This document shows positions 1 to 9,405 of a DNA stretch of 64,000 nucleotides, piece by piece. Both the position numbers and the translations under genes were made by a program. Position 1 is the stretch's first letter; every line of letters starts with the position of its first letter. Under the pieces are notes generated by a model. That model saw only the letters and a program-made list of their open reading frames with translations, had not been told where the DNA came from and did no database searches. The stretch covers positions 2,814,199 through 2,878,198 of the forward strand of contig NC_052621.1 of the NCBI RefSeq assembly GCF_016545825.1, read 5' to 3'. This DNA is from Eucalyptus grandis. Taxonomy: Eukaryota; Streptophyta; Magnoliopsida; Myrtales; Myrtaceae.

Positions 1-2347
1 TTGTTTAACCTTAGGATCTTCATGTAGATTGAAATACATGTTGTGTGCTTTATGTCGATGCATGATTTTGTCGCCATTCGGTATGTCAATCATATGTGTA
101 AACATATATAGGTGTTGCTGCAACTAGGTTGTTTAATAATGCATACCTATTTTGCCATTTTCATCATGATTTGTGTGTTTGTAATTAGGCTTTGATGTCT
201 TAACAGAAAACGCTTACCATTATGCATTCTATGTGTCAAATTTTTGTTAGATTTTTGCATATTCCCAAGTGACCTAAAATCGAACATCTTTTATCATGTT
301 GCATTTAGCTTAACATCTTATCGTGTGCATGTTCTCTCATGCTCGTTTGGATCACTCAGAGAGCAAATTTTATATTAGTACCATCTTGACTATTGAACTA
401 TGCATTACAGGCTTCATGTGCATATGCGGTTTATCACAATTGAAAGCCATTTCATATATGAAAATCATGCCGCAATTATGCTAGTTGCACTTATAAATTT
501 TAAAATATGACACTATAAGTCTTAATTACTATTGCATTAACATTGATATGTATGACATTTTCGCATGACGACTTAGTATTAGATATTTACCCTAATCACT
601 TGTTGCATCTAATTCTAGGTCGTGTGTGACTTCCATGCCATTTGTGCATTGCATGAATGATTTTATGACTTAATAATGCATATTCGTATTCTAGTTTTTT
701 TTTAATGGCTATCTTGCACACTTTCACGAACCTCAACTTTAGAGCACTGAGTTGACCTTGATTGGACTCAAGCCTTTCTAGAAAGTTGTAAAGCACACTA
801 GACCTTTCTAATGCCGTTAATTTCATGCAAATTGCTCGTCATTAGGTACATTTTCCATTTTTCCTAAGTTAGATTAGAGTTCTGACCTAGGATTTAATTC
901 GGAACCCCATTTTTATCCCTGTTTAGACAGACTTTTGCCAATTTTGCACCAATTTTTCAATATGAATTCTTGAGTTGGTCCCTCAATAAAGTTTGTTTAT
1001 GACCTTTCATCTGTGTTGTGGTAAAGTTTCATGATTTTTAGACTTCACTTGGTAGGGTAAATCTTGGTCGCAATGACTTGGTGTCGTGCTGATTTGGCAA
1101 TTTCCTGATGCATTGTTGCTCATTATTTGATTTTAATAAAATCATGCTTAGTTCTTTTAGAGAAACTTTCTTTGCAAAAGTTGTTTTATATCATATTATG
1201 CATGTTAGGTAATTTTTTTCATAGCTAGATTATCAATGGGTACCATCCAATTTTGTTGATTTGCTATGTTTGGTCTGAAAATTCCTTTTATAAGCCTTTG
1301 GTTGTGATCGTTTAGCTGGACCTTTTAGGCTAGTATGTGTTTGGTATTAGTACATGACATCTTCATGAAATTGATTTCAAATCCTTTAAACTTTGTTGCC
1401 AAATGGTTTTCAATGAATTGAATCTTTGAATCGCATCTTGAAACCGCTTTGATACATGTGGTGTTTCCAAAAACCAAACATTTAAAAATTCTTTTTAATA
1501 CTTGATTTGATTTAGGAAAAATCATGGTTTGGACCGTATTTAAAATGTCTACAATGCATGTGAGTGCATTTATGTAAGTTTCGGGCTAGCTTTGACAATT
1601 AATTGCGTTCCATAGCCTAAATATTCCTTAGTCCAAAATATTTTCAAATATTTTTAAACTTTTATTTGATGTTGCAATGGTTATGGTTTGGACAATATTT
1701 AAAATGTTTGTGATGTTTGTGAGTGTATTTATATAAGCCCCAAGCTAGCATTTGCTATTAAATGTGTCCCGTAGTTGAGTCATCACTTTGTCTTAAAAAC
1801 TTTACTGATGATTTCAAACCCATTTTCGAAACATCACATATACCTCGTGCATGTAATCACGTCATTTATTAGAAGTGCTTGTGTTTGTGATTGGTTCATG
1901 TCTTAGTAATAAGTGACCCGCCGAAAATTCACTCACTTGATCGATTGATTGAGAAAAAAGGTCTGAAAGGTTTGTTTGTGAATTTAATTCATGCTTGTGC
2001 ATGTGGATTCTAGATGTATGTTAGGTGTGATGCATGACATCGAGGAAATATCATAAGAAATCACTTAGAACGCCCTTTTAGAGACTTACAAGTGTTATTG
2101 GTCATGCGAGAGCACAAGTGATCGATAATTGCTATAAGTTATAAAATGAAGGTGCTTAGAGGAATCTACGCATGAACTGCAAAGACCGACCCCAAAGCCC
2201 AAATTTGGTTAATTTTAAACCCTATTTCACTTGATTGATTGATCTTGACCATATGTCGTGCTTTTGATTGTTTTGACATGCATGATTGTTTATTTCCATT
2301 GTATGTACGTAACTATACTTCTTAGATTAGGATTAGATTAGCATCCT
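1..2347. other. AT-rich intergenic DNA, no gene recognised
   Basis: No reading frame here resembles a known protein; the longest frames (about 65-76 codons) are lysine- and phenylalanine-rich chance ORFs. The DNA is strongly AT-rich and looks like decayed repeat sequence. The only internal structure I can point to is a two-copy divergent repeat near 1524-1800. The right edge is set by the fold-back element that starts at 2348. Confidence 0.6.
1524..1800. repeat. Two-copy divergent tandem repeat, period about 159 bp
   Basis: A block beginning ATGGTTTGGACC at 1524 reappears as ATGGTTTGGACA at 1683. Matching stretches continue for roughly 80-100 bases (a shared ATTTAAAATGT, then GTGAGTG.ATTTAT, then GCTAGC). 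The copies differ at many positions, so the duplication is old. No function is implied. Confidence 0.5.
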
Positions 2348-3298
2348 TGTCACGCCCCGATCCTCGGATGCACGCCCATCCCTATTGGTCGATTAAATAG
2401 CGACGTCTCATGACTCATCGCCGACCCATTTGATTTTAAATATGCGTGCGGAAGCGGATATAAATCCCTATACAATAAAACAATGGGATAGGAAAGTAGG
2501 GTTATAAAATTTCAAACCACACCAACCACACTTATATATACATAACACAATCAGTCATATATAATACAAGTCAAACCAAATTTTGTGTATTCAAACACAT
2601 AAGGTTTAAAAAATAGGGGTGGGGTTTTTCAAATCACTCCGACTACCTATCATCCTCAAACTCATCTTGCTCCACATCTTCGTCCTCATTGGAGTCTTTT
2701 GTTGAGTACATTGAAGAATTGGGTCGTCGAGATTGGGATCCTTCGCATCCTCCATCGATCCACCCCCAAGGTCTGCTGTACCTTTTCCAAAAGCAACCTC
2801 CAAAATTCGCAGAGGTACCTCACTTTTCGATACAGGGCCCACCCTTTGGCCATATGATAATGGTGATACCATGATTGGTATCAATGGCCCCGCATCAACC
2901 CAAACTATGGATTTCACTAGCACATACTCAAGGCCCTCAAGGTGTCCATGTATCAGAATGTGGTAGCCTATCTATGTGAATTTCTTAGGTTGTCCAAAAT
3001 GGTCTGGTGGGGCTGCCATCTACGGGCTTGAAATGTTATCCCACAACGGGCTAAGATGACGTCTTAGTGAGTTCTACCCCTTAAGGCCTGATTAGGAAGA
3101 AAATATGCCCTAGGGGCTGCCTAAGCACAACCACGAGTTAGAAGACTTACCTTGGCCTCAGTTCCTTCCTGCAAGTCAGTTCAAATAACATGTATTGACA
3201 ATCATATCATCCAATCAATCAGATTGATTTAATGATTAACTGACTCAGTCGATTACATGTTAATAGGACCACTCTCCAGTCATTTCAATCAATTAGAT
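2348..3298 (-). mobile_element. LTR-A family fragment, antisense arm of a fold-back pair
   Basis: The block begins TGTCACGCCCCGATCCTCGG, which is the reverse complement of the terminus seen at 4293. Read on the minus strand it matches the 3' third of the LTR-A family seen in full at 24393-27296 and 27500-30598. Shared landmarks are TTGCAGGAAGGAACTGAGG near 3158-3175 and a block about GGCAGCC, CATTTTGGACAAC and GGTTGCTTTTGGAAAAGG. The termini (TGTCACG.../...CGTGACA) resemble those of Del/Tekay-type Ty3-gypsy LTRs; that class call is inference. It mirrors 3299-4293. Confidence 0.6.
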
Positions 3299-4293
3299 AG
3301 TATTGATTTGGATGACCGAAGGGAGATCATAATAACATGTAATTGACTAGGTCGATTGATCAATGATTTGATATGATGTTATGAATTGATTGGTTGATAT
3401 GATTTGAGGCATCTGTAAATGATATTAATTTGCAGGATGGAGTTGAAGTCAAGGTAAGTCCTCTGACCCATGGTGTACTTAGGCAGCCATTCGAGCGTAT
3501 TTTCTTCATAATCGAGTCTTAGGGGGTAGAACTCGCTGAGATATAGTCTCACCCCTTTGTGGGACAACATTTTAGGTCCATAGATGGCAGCACCTCCAGC
3601 TCCTCTCCCGAGCATTTTGGTATACCGGAGGAAATCACGAAATAGGTTATCACATTCCGATATACCACTACCCCAAAGGATTGGAATATGTACCAAGTGA
3701 AATCCACTTTTTGGGTTGATGTGGGTGAACCCTATAAGGTACCTCATAAATACCGGTCGTGGTATTGCCATTACAATGATGGACGAAGGGTGGCTCTGTG
3801 TTGAAATCTGATGTACATTTGTACATTTTGGAGGTTGCGTTCGGGAAAAGGGACAACGGATCTTAAGGGTGGATCGATGGTGAATGCAAATGATCCCAAG
3901 CTTGGTGATGATCCTGACTCTTCGGAGTGCTTAGCGGTGGGCTCGGCTAGAGCATGGAAGAAGGAGAGATCGTTGAGGAGGAGGAAGACCCGAAGGAGGA
4001 TTGAAACCTCACTCCTGTATGCAAACTATGTTTCCTAAACTGGTTTTTGTAGGACTTGAAGTTTATGTTTGTATTGTGATATATATACAACTTTGGTTGT
4101 TTGTATATAAATGTGGTTGTTTTTAAAGGTTCGAAATTTTGTCATACTTTCCTATCCTATTGTTTTATTGTTTGCGGATTATTTATATGCTTCTGCATGC
4201 ATATTAAAATAAAAGAGTCGGTGATGCCATGGGACGTCGTTATTTAATTGACCAAGCCGGGATGGTCGCGCACCCGAGGATCGGGGCGTGACA
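3299..4293 (+). mobile_element. LTR-A family fragment, sense arm of the fold-back pair
   Basis: This is the sense-oriented counterpart of 2348-3298 and ends CCGAGGATCGGGGCGTGACA at 4293. The symmetry axis lies near 3298: the sequences on either side (CGATTACATGTTAATA and its mirror near 3340) are inverted copies. The arms are only roughly 70-80% alike by eye and carry indels, so this is an old inverted pair and not a fresh hairpin. No convincing target-site duplication flanks the pair. Confidence 0.6.
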
Positions 4294-4310
4294 CAATTTT
4301 TTTTTTTTAA

Positions 4311-4660
4311 AAAGGAAGAAGATGAAGATTGTAGAAGTTGAAGGCTTCGCCCTCACCGTTGATCCCCACCTTCGCCGAGACTGGCCAACAACGATGGGGA
4401 AGAGTTGGCCGATGTCGCCGAACCCTGATGAAGGTCCACAATCTTGGCCAATCGTCAACAAGGGCTTGCAAGTCATTGCTCAGATTTGGGGCGAGGGTCA
4501 CCAGCATGGGCAGCCGGGCCAAGGGCCGTCGTTGGCTAGGCTAGGCCATTGCCACCGGTCGACCGGGGTCGCCAACTTTTGGCTAGGGCCTAGTGATAAT
4601 GAGGAGATGATAGCGAGGGCTAAATCCTCCCCTTCTACAATCTTCATCCTTTTTTTTTAA
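4311..4660. mobile_element. Small non-autonomous element with short terminal inverted repeats
   Basis: GATGAAGATTGTAGAAG at 4321-4337 is perfectly repeated in inverse at 4632-4648, and both are flanked outward by A- or T-rich runs. The interior is GC-rich (GGCTTCGCCCTC, CTAGGGCC motifs) and unlike its surroundings. It abuts the 3' end of the fold-back pair. A frame of 112 codons spans it but has no recognisable domain, so I treat it as non-coding. A MITE-like class is inferred; no target duplication was resolved. Confidence 0.5.
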
Positions 4661-5194
4661 CAAAAAGATTTAATTTTATTAATATTAATACTAGAATTCA
4701 AAAAGGAGACAAAACAATGTTGTTTGGGCTCTTCTTTGATGACTTAGCACTCAGCACGAGCCGCATAAGTGAGTTATGTTAATAAAAAATTGCCACATAG
4801 GATTTTTGGTTAGGGTCGCTAGACTTGACACTTAGATGTCTCAATTTTAAAAAAAGTGACAATCATGTGTACTTTTCATAACTTTTAGCACTATTCACTC
4901 ATATCAAAGTTTTGCCGTTTGTGTTGTACTTATGTTGGAAAACTTTGTTGTAAATTTTGTCGCGACCTTCTGGAGGAAACTAATGGATTACCAAGAGTAG
5001 TGCTTAGAGATCAGTTTGGATCCCTAATTTTCTTATGCAATAAATGACTAAATGTGAAGTTAAAATTTAGGTGTCAACAAAATTGCACTATCCCCTTCTT
5101 GAAAACTTTCTTGAAAAATTTGGTAGCGTCTAAGAAAACTTACACTTCCATTGATCTAGAAGGGGGATTTGCTTGTAGAGCTGCAATAAAAAAG
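4661..5194. other. Intergenic DNA, nothing recognised
   Basis: No protein-like frame, RNA gene or clear repeat was found here. It lies between the small TIR element and the first S28 gene relic, and may include decayed upstream exons of that relic that I could not recognise. Confidence 0.5.
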
Positions 5195-5700
5195 TATTCC
5201 CTATGGGCAACACAAACAATCCTATGTTCTAACCGATGCCTTTCATCTCTAGCAAATTCACTAATGAACGCGACTACCAATATGGCGGTGACGTCTCGCC
5301 TACATTAGGTCACAACCTACTTCGATGGCATGTATGATTTTCAGTGACTTGAAAAATATATATTTGGCTCTTATTGTTATGAGTAGATTAAATTAGTTTT
5401 TTTTGCATAGAGTTCGAAGTAAACCATACCATCGTCATTCCCTTAACTTTATTTTTTTGGTCGTAGGTATAGAGCTAATTCATTGTAGGTTTGGCAAGCA
5501 TTATTTTCTCAAATGGACATCGAGATCCTTATAGTAATGGAGGGTATAAAACCTCAAATGCTTCTCACCGTACAATCCATCCAAAGAGCAAAATTCCACA
5601 TTACTTAATCATGCTTAACAATTTGATCTCTTTTTCAATCTTAGGGCCCTGAAGAATAATTTAGATAGTATTGCCACTATCTATACAAAGGAAGATACAT
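5195..5700 (+). pseudogene. Relic of an S28 serine carboxypeptidase (exons 6-8 only)
   Basis: Three blocks match the 3'-middle exons of the S28 gene at 10116. About 5199-5326 reads like exon 6 (NTNNPMF, then a RPHWVTTY-like end in which the Trp codon is TAG). About 5467-5558 reads like exon 7, keeping IIFSNGHRDPYSNGG, the catalytic-Asp block, but only after a frameshift. About 5650-5698 reads like exon 8 (ALKNNLDSIATIYTK). Splice-like AG/GT sites remain at the edges. The 5' exons and the His-bearing last exon were not found. It is more diverged than the two downstream copies, so it is an older paralogue. Confidence 0.7.
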
Positions 5701-6630
5701 AACTAGGCCACTTTATTTGTTACTTTGTGGCTCATCTCACATACTCGCAAATCACTCAAATGAAATCAATGGAAGGGAATCTACTCAAATTAGGAATCTA
5801 ACTCCAAAGTAGAAAGTAATTTTGTAATTTCTTGATTGTTTGGGTATCAAATTGAATTTTCTACTTTGATTAGGTTTGTTCACGGCTTCAAACTCAAAAT
5901 ATACTCTCGTCACTAATTATGTGTTTTGCACTTTCTTCTTGCTTGGATTTATAACCAAAGCCACCGACAGATTCAGATCGGTCGGTCTTGTAGCGAAATA
6001 TTGAAGTACGGATAATTGAATATATGCCAATCTTCTTGCTTTGAAACAATAATATGTTGAATTGCTATTACAAAAAATATCGATGATGAATTGATTCAAG
6101 AAGGCCATTTCAATAATAGATAAGAACAAAAGGCTAAATTCTCTGTATCTTACAAAAAAAGTTATCTTTATTTTTCTTCGTTTCAAATTTAACTCTTGTT
6201 GACTGGACTCACAGATAAAGAAAGATATGCACCGTCCAGCCGAGAAGTTAATTCTTTGGTGCGGCAACCTAGGATAGTTTTCTCCAACAGGAAAGAAACC
6301 GTCACGCGAATTACTATGGCCTGCAAGGAAAGAAAATGTAATACAAATAAGGTAGTAATTCTTCGGCAAACTAGGACACTTTCCCCTGACGGGAAAGAAA
6401 TCGTGACGTGAATTAGTGTGGCCTTCAAGAAAAGAAAATTCAATCCAAATAAGGTAGTGATCTATTCAGATTCCTTTTTTCCCCCAATATACTTGGTTTA
6501 ACAAACCTATTCACATCCTCCAATCGAATCAGGTCTTGTACACATGCTCAAATCCAAGATATGATTTAATAGTTTTAATGTGATTTGGCATAGAAAATAG
6601 TAGTACAAAATGGGATCGTGGGCTTCTCTG

Positions 6631-6637
6631 TATAAAT
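6631..6637 (+). promoter_or_regulatory. TATA box of the first S28 copy
   Basis: TATAAAT lies about 87 bases upstream of the ATG at 6724. It is duplicated at the matching place before the second copy (10023-10029). Position and sequence fit a plant core promoter. Activity is inferred. Confidence 0.55.
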
Positions 6638-6723
6638 GTGAACTGGTTGAAGCCAAAAAACATCTCGAGGATCCTCCTCTCTGCGTGCCTGCTTTAGCCT
6701 AAGCAATAACCACACACCCTAAC

Positions 6724-9405
6724 ATGTCTTCGTCACTTTATAGCATTTTGATCATTCTAATGCTTTTCTCAGCTTGTGCTGCTACCAAGAAGAACTTAGA
6801 TGGTTACTATATTCCGAAGCTGAGCGTATTCCACCCAACGTTTATTCAAGATCCTACATGGGCGGTTCAAACTTCCATCTCGTCAAAAGACTTCCGAACT
6901 TTCTTTTACAATCAAACCCTCGATCATTTTAATTACAGGCCGGAAAGTTACACCACTTTCAAACAAAGATATATTATCAATTCCAAATACTGGGGTGGCG
7001 CAAATGCAAGTGCCCCGATCTTCGCTTTTCTCGGTGATGAAGAACCCATTGACAGCGGCACGACCGGTGCTGGGTTCATGACGGATAACGCGGCTGAGTT
7101 TAAAGCGCTTTTGGTCTATATAGTGTTGGTAAAATATGCTTCAAAATTGGGTAGTACAATGAAATCGGATCGAGTAAAACAACTCGGACTTTGAGGCGTG
7201 ATATCACTTTCTTTAAGGATTTATTTGCCTCACAACGTTGCTAATGGTCACCGGCAAAAATCCTCCAGAATACAACAAAGTCTCGGATGAGAATACTAAA
7301 TAGCAATTCTAGTATTTCTCGTCTCTCTAGGAAAACAATCGAAAAATTGGCTGCTGTTTTTCAGAAAGAAGACTCGAAAATGACCACACATTTCTTTCCG
7401 AAAAATGACAAGTATATATATGAAACAGTCTTGCAACTCTTCGTGAAAATTGCGAACAAACACGTCTTTAGAAAATTGTTCGGATAAACAAATGCGACTC
7501 TTCGGAAGAAGCCGAAAAACGAACAATTGCAATCCTTCGGAAAAATTAAAACCGAATAAGTAATTTTTCAAAGGTTGTCTTGAAAAGACACAAATAAAAT
7601 TCGGAATAATTTTTTTTTTTAAATAGAATTTCGAATTTTCATTTATATTTCATTTCCGAAATTCTCAGATTAAAAGTCAACCTTTGAACTAAAATAAAAA
7701 ATAAAATAAAAAATAAAAAATAAAAAACAAGGGATTAATGCTAATTAAACCGCGCCAAAATCGCGCAATTATCCGCGCACCCGCACGCGCAGGTATGGTG
7801 GGGTCGAGCCCCACCTAATCACTCCTTTAGCTACAAAAGGGAAATCCCACATTTTTAAACTGACCCTCCTGCTCCTACCTTTTCTATGTGGGACAAAGTA
7901 AAAAGCACTAATTTTGTTTTGACAAACAAAATTCCAACATATAGAGGTTATTAAATGCCCTATAAAATTTGCCTAATAGTACCTTCTTTTTCCCTTATGT
8001 TTGCCGTGCATATGTACACATTCACGCAACTTACAAACATAAATTTGAAATCTTGCAGCATCGTTTTTATGGTGAATCAATTCCATATGGGTGGACACTC
8101 GATAAAGCACTAAAAGACGCTAATACTCGCGGATATTTCAGCTCGGCGCAAGCACTTGCCGATTACGCGGAAATCCTTTTATATTTGAAACAGAAATTGA
8201 ATGCCAAACATTCTCCGATAATTGTCAGTGGAGGATCATACGGGGGAAGTAAGTGAATATATTTTCACTTGTCAGCAATATGATTAATGCTTTAAATTGA
8301 ATTGAAGAAAATAGCCCACTGCGTATTCTAATGTACGATTCCCATTGATTATAGTAAGATGTAATAAACACAAGTAATCTGCCAAAAGTCCTTGTTCTTG
8401 AACATATCATGGATAGAACTTTTCCTAAAGAGCGCTAGTCATATTGACAACGACAATCCATATGAAGTTTGATATAGCTTGCCCTGAACGGCATTGAAGA
8501 AAGTGCCTACCGTCAGGTTTACAAGGAATAGACCAACACCATATATTCTACATATCGCTTATAAGTAGGTATTTCAATCTTCATACGTTTGAATTTCAGT
8601 GCTAGCTGCATGGCTTCGATTGAAGTACCCTCATGTGGCGCTCGGAGCATTGGCATCATCTGCTCCAATTCTCGCCTTTCCGGACATCATGCCTCGGGAT
8701 ACATTCTATTCAGGAGTTGCAAAAGATTTTTTGGTAATCTTAATTGCTGGAATTATACCTTTTTTCCTTTAGCATGCATTTTCGTTAATCAAATCGATAA
8801 CTTGAATAATTGTTTGGTTAATTTTCAGGAAGCTAGTTTTCTTGCCACCAAACCATTAGAAGATCCTGGGAGGAAATTGATAGAGTCGCTTCTGAGCCTC
8901 ATGGTCTCGCAAAATTGAGCAAAACTTTCAAAACTTGCGGGTGCATGGATGATGGAATTGGGATCATACATCAAATTGTATTTTAGAGACTTCTCAGAAT
9001 GTTCGGTAGGATAAGTAATTTTTAGAAGATGAGAAGTTGTTAGACATGTCTAATTGGAAAGTTATAGCATACATTGACAGTGAAGTGAACCTTTGCACAA
9101 TCGGTCTACCCATTCTTGATTTGAGAAATTTCAGGTATCAACTCCCTCGCTTACCATCAAATTTAGGGCGGATAAGTCCGCGTGTGAAAAGCCTTTTCAC
9201 ATTAACAATTTATTCCTTAATAGCACGAACTTTCACTAGACAAAGGGAATGATTCTAACATGATACAATGGTTTTAAGCTCTGTTATTAATTTTTTTTTT
9301 AAAATATTGATGGATATGCTTTAGACGCGAATATACATCTAATTTTGCCTATATTTTATCTTTTGTTAGACCACTGGAAAGTTCTTCACAGCTCAAGGAG
9401 TACTT
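6724..9405 (+). pseudogene. Truncated S28 serine carboxypeptidase copy (Pro-X carboxypeptidase-like)
   Basis: This is the 5' half of an S28 peptidase gene. Exons align with the second copy: exon 1 6724-7123 resuming 7940-7946, exon 2 8059-8248 (HRFYGES and the catalytic-Ser block GGSYGG), exon 3 8600-8733, exon 4 8829-8940, and a stub of exon 5 at 9370-9405. Three lesions kill it. A solo LTR (7124-7939) sits inside the last codons of exon 1. One T is missing in exon 4 (GCTAGTTTTCTT against GCTAGTTTTTCTT in copy 2), shifting the frame to a TGA at 8916. The gene ends at the duplication breakpoint, so the catalytic Asp and His exons are absent. It keeps a signal-peptide-like N terminus ([20 protein letters not shown]) and its own TATA box, so a short transcript is possible. 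Confidence 0.85.
7124..7939. mobile_element. Solo LTR (816 bp) inside exon 1 of the truncated S28 copy
   Basis: The insertion begins TGTTGG and ends CCAACA and is flanked by a perfect 5-bp direct repeat TATAG (7119-7123 and 7940-7944). The empty site is visible in the second gene copy (TATATAGAGGTAATT at 10511). It contains no coding sequence and has an A-rich AAAATAAAAAATAAA run near 7690-7726. The features fit a solo LTR left after recombination between the two LTRs of a retrotransposon; superfamily is not determined. It must post-date the tandem duplication, because copy 2 lacks it. Confidence 0.8.

Larger units (their letters stand above)
6018..9405 (+). repeat. First copy of a tandem segmental duplication
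   Basis: The segment from about 6018 (TAATTGAATATATGCC) to 9405 is repeated starting at 9406 and continues into the second S28 gene up to about 11990. The junction falls inside exon 5 of the first gene: exon sequence ending AAGGAGTACTTA at 9405 runs straight into the upstream sequence TAATTGAATATATGCC. Short shared bases (AGTAC near both breakpoints) hint at microhomology. Apart from the solo LTR at 7124-7939 the two copies are near-identical by eye. Confidence 0.85.

Noticed and set aside
2606..2923. 105-codon frame in LTR-A with a LEVAFGKG-like motif also seen in LTR-A2 (30425-30600)
   Set aside because: The third copy (near 3830) keeps the nucleotides but breaks this frame, and upstream parts are conserved in a different frame. 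Shared LTR sequence explains it better than a protein.
4322..4660. 112-codon + strand frame
   Set aside because: It runs from TIR to TIR of a small GC-rich element, overlaps frames on the other strand, and shows no domain.
5054..5308. 84-codon frame as a separate gene
   Set aside because: Its 3' part is the decayed exon 6 of an S28 relic in another frame.
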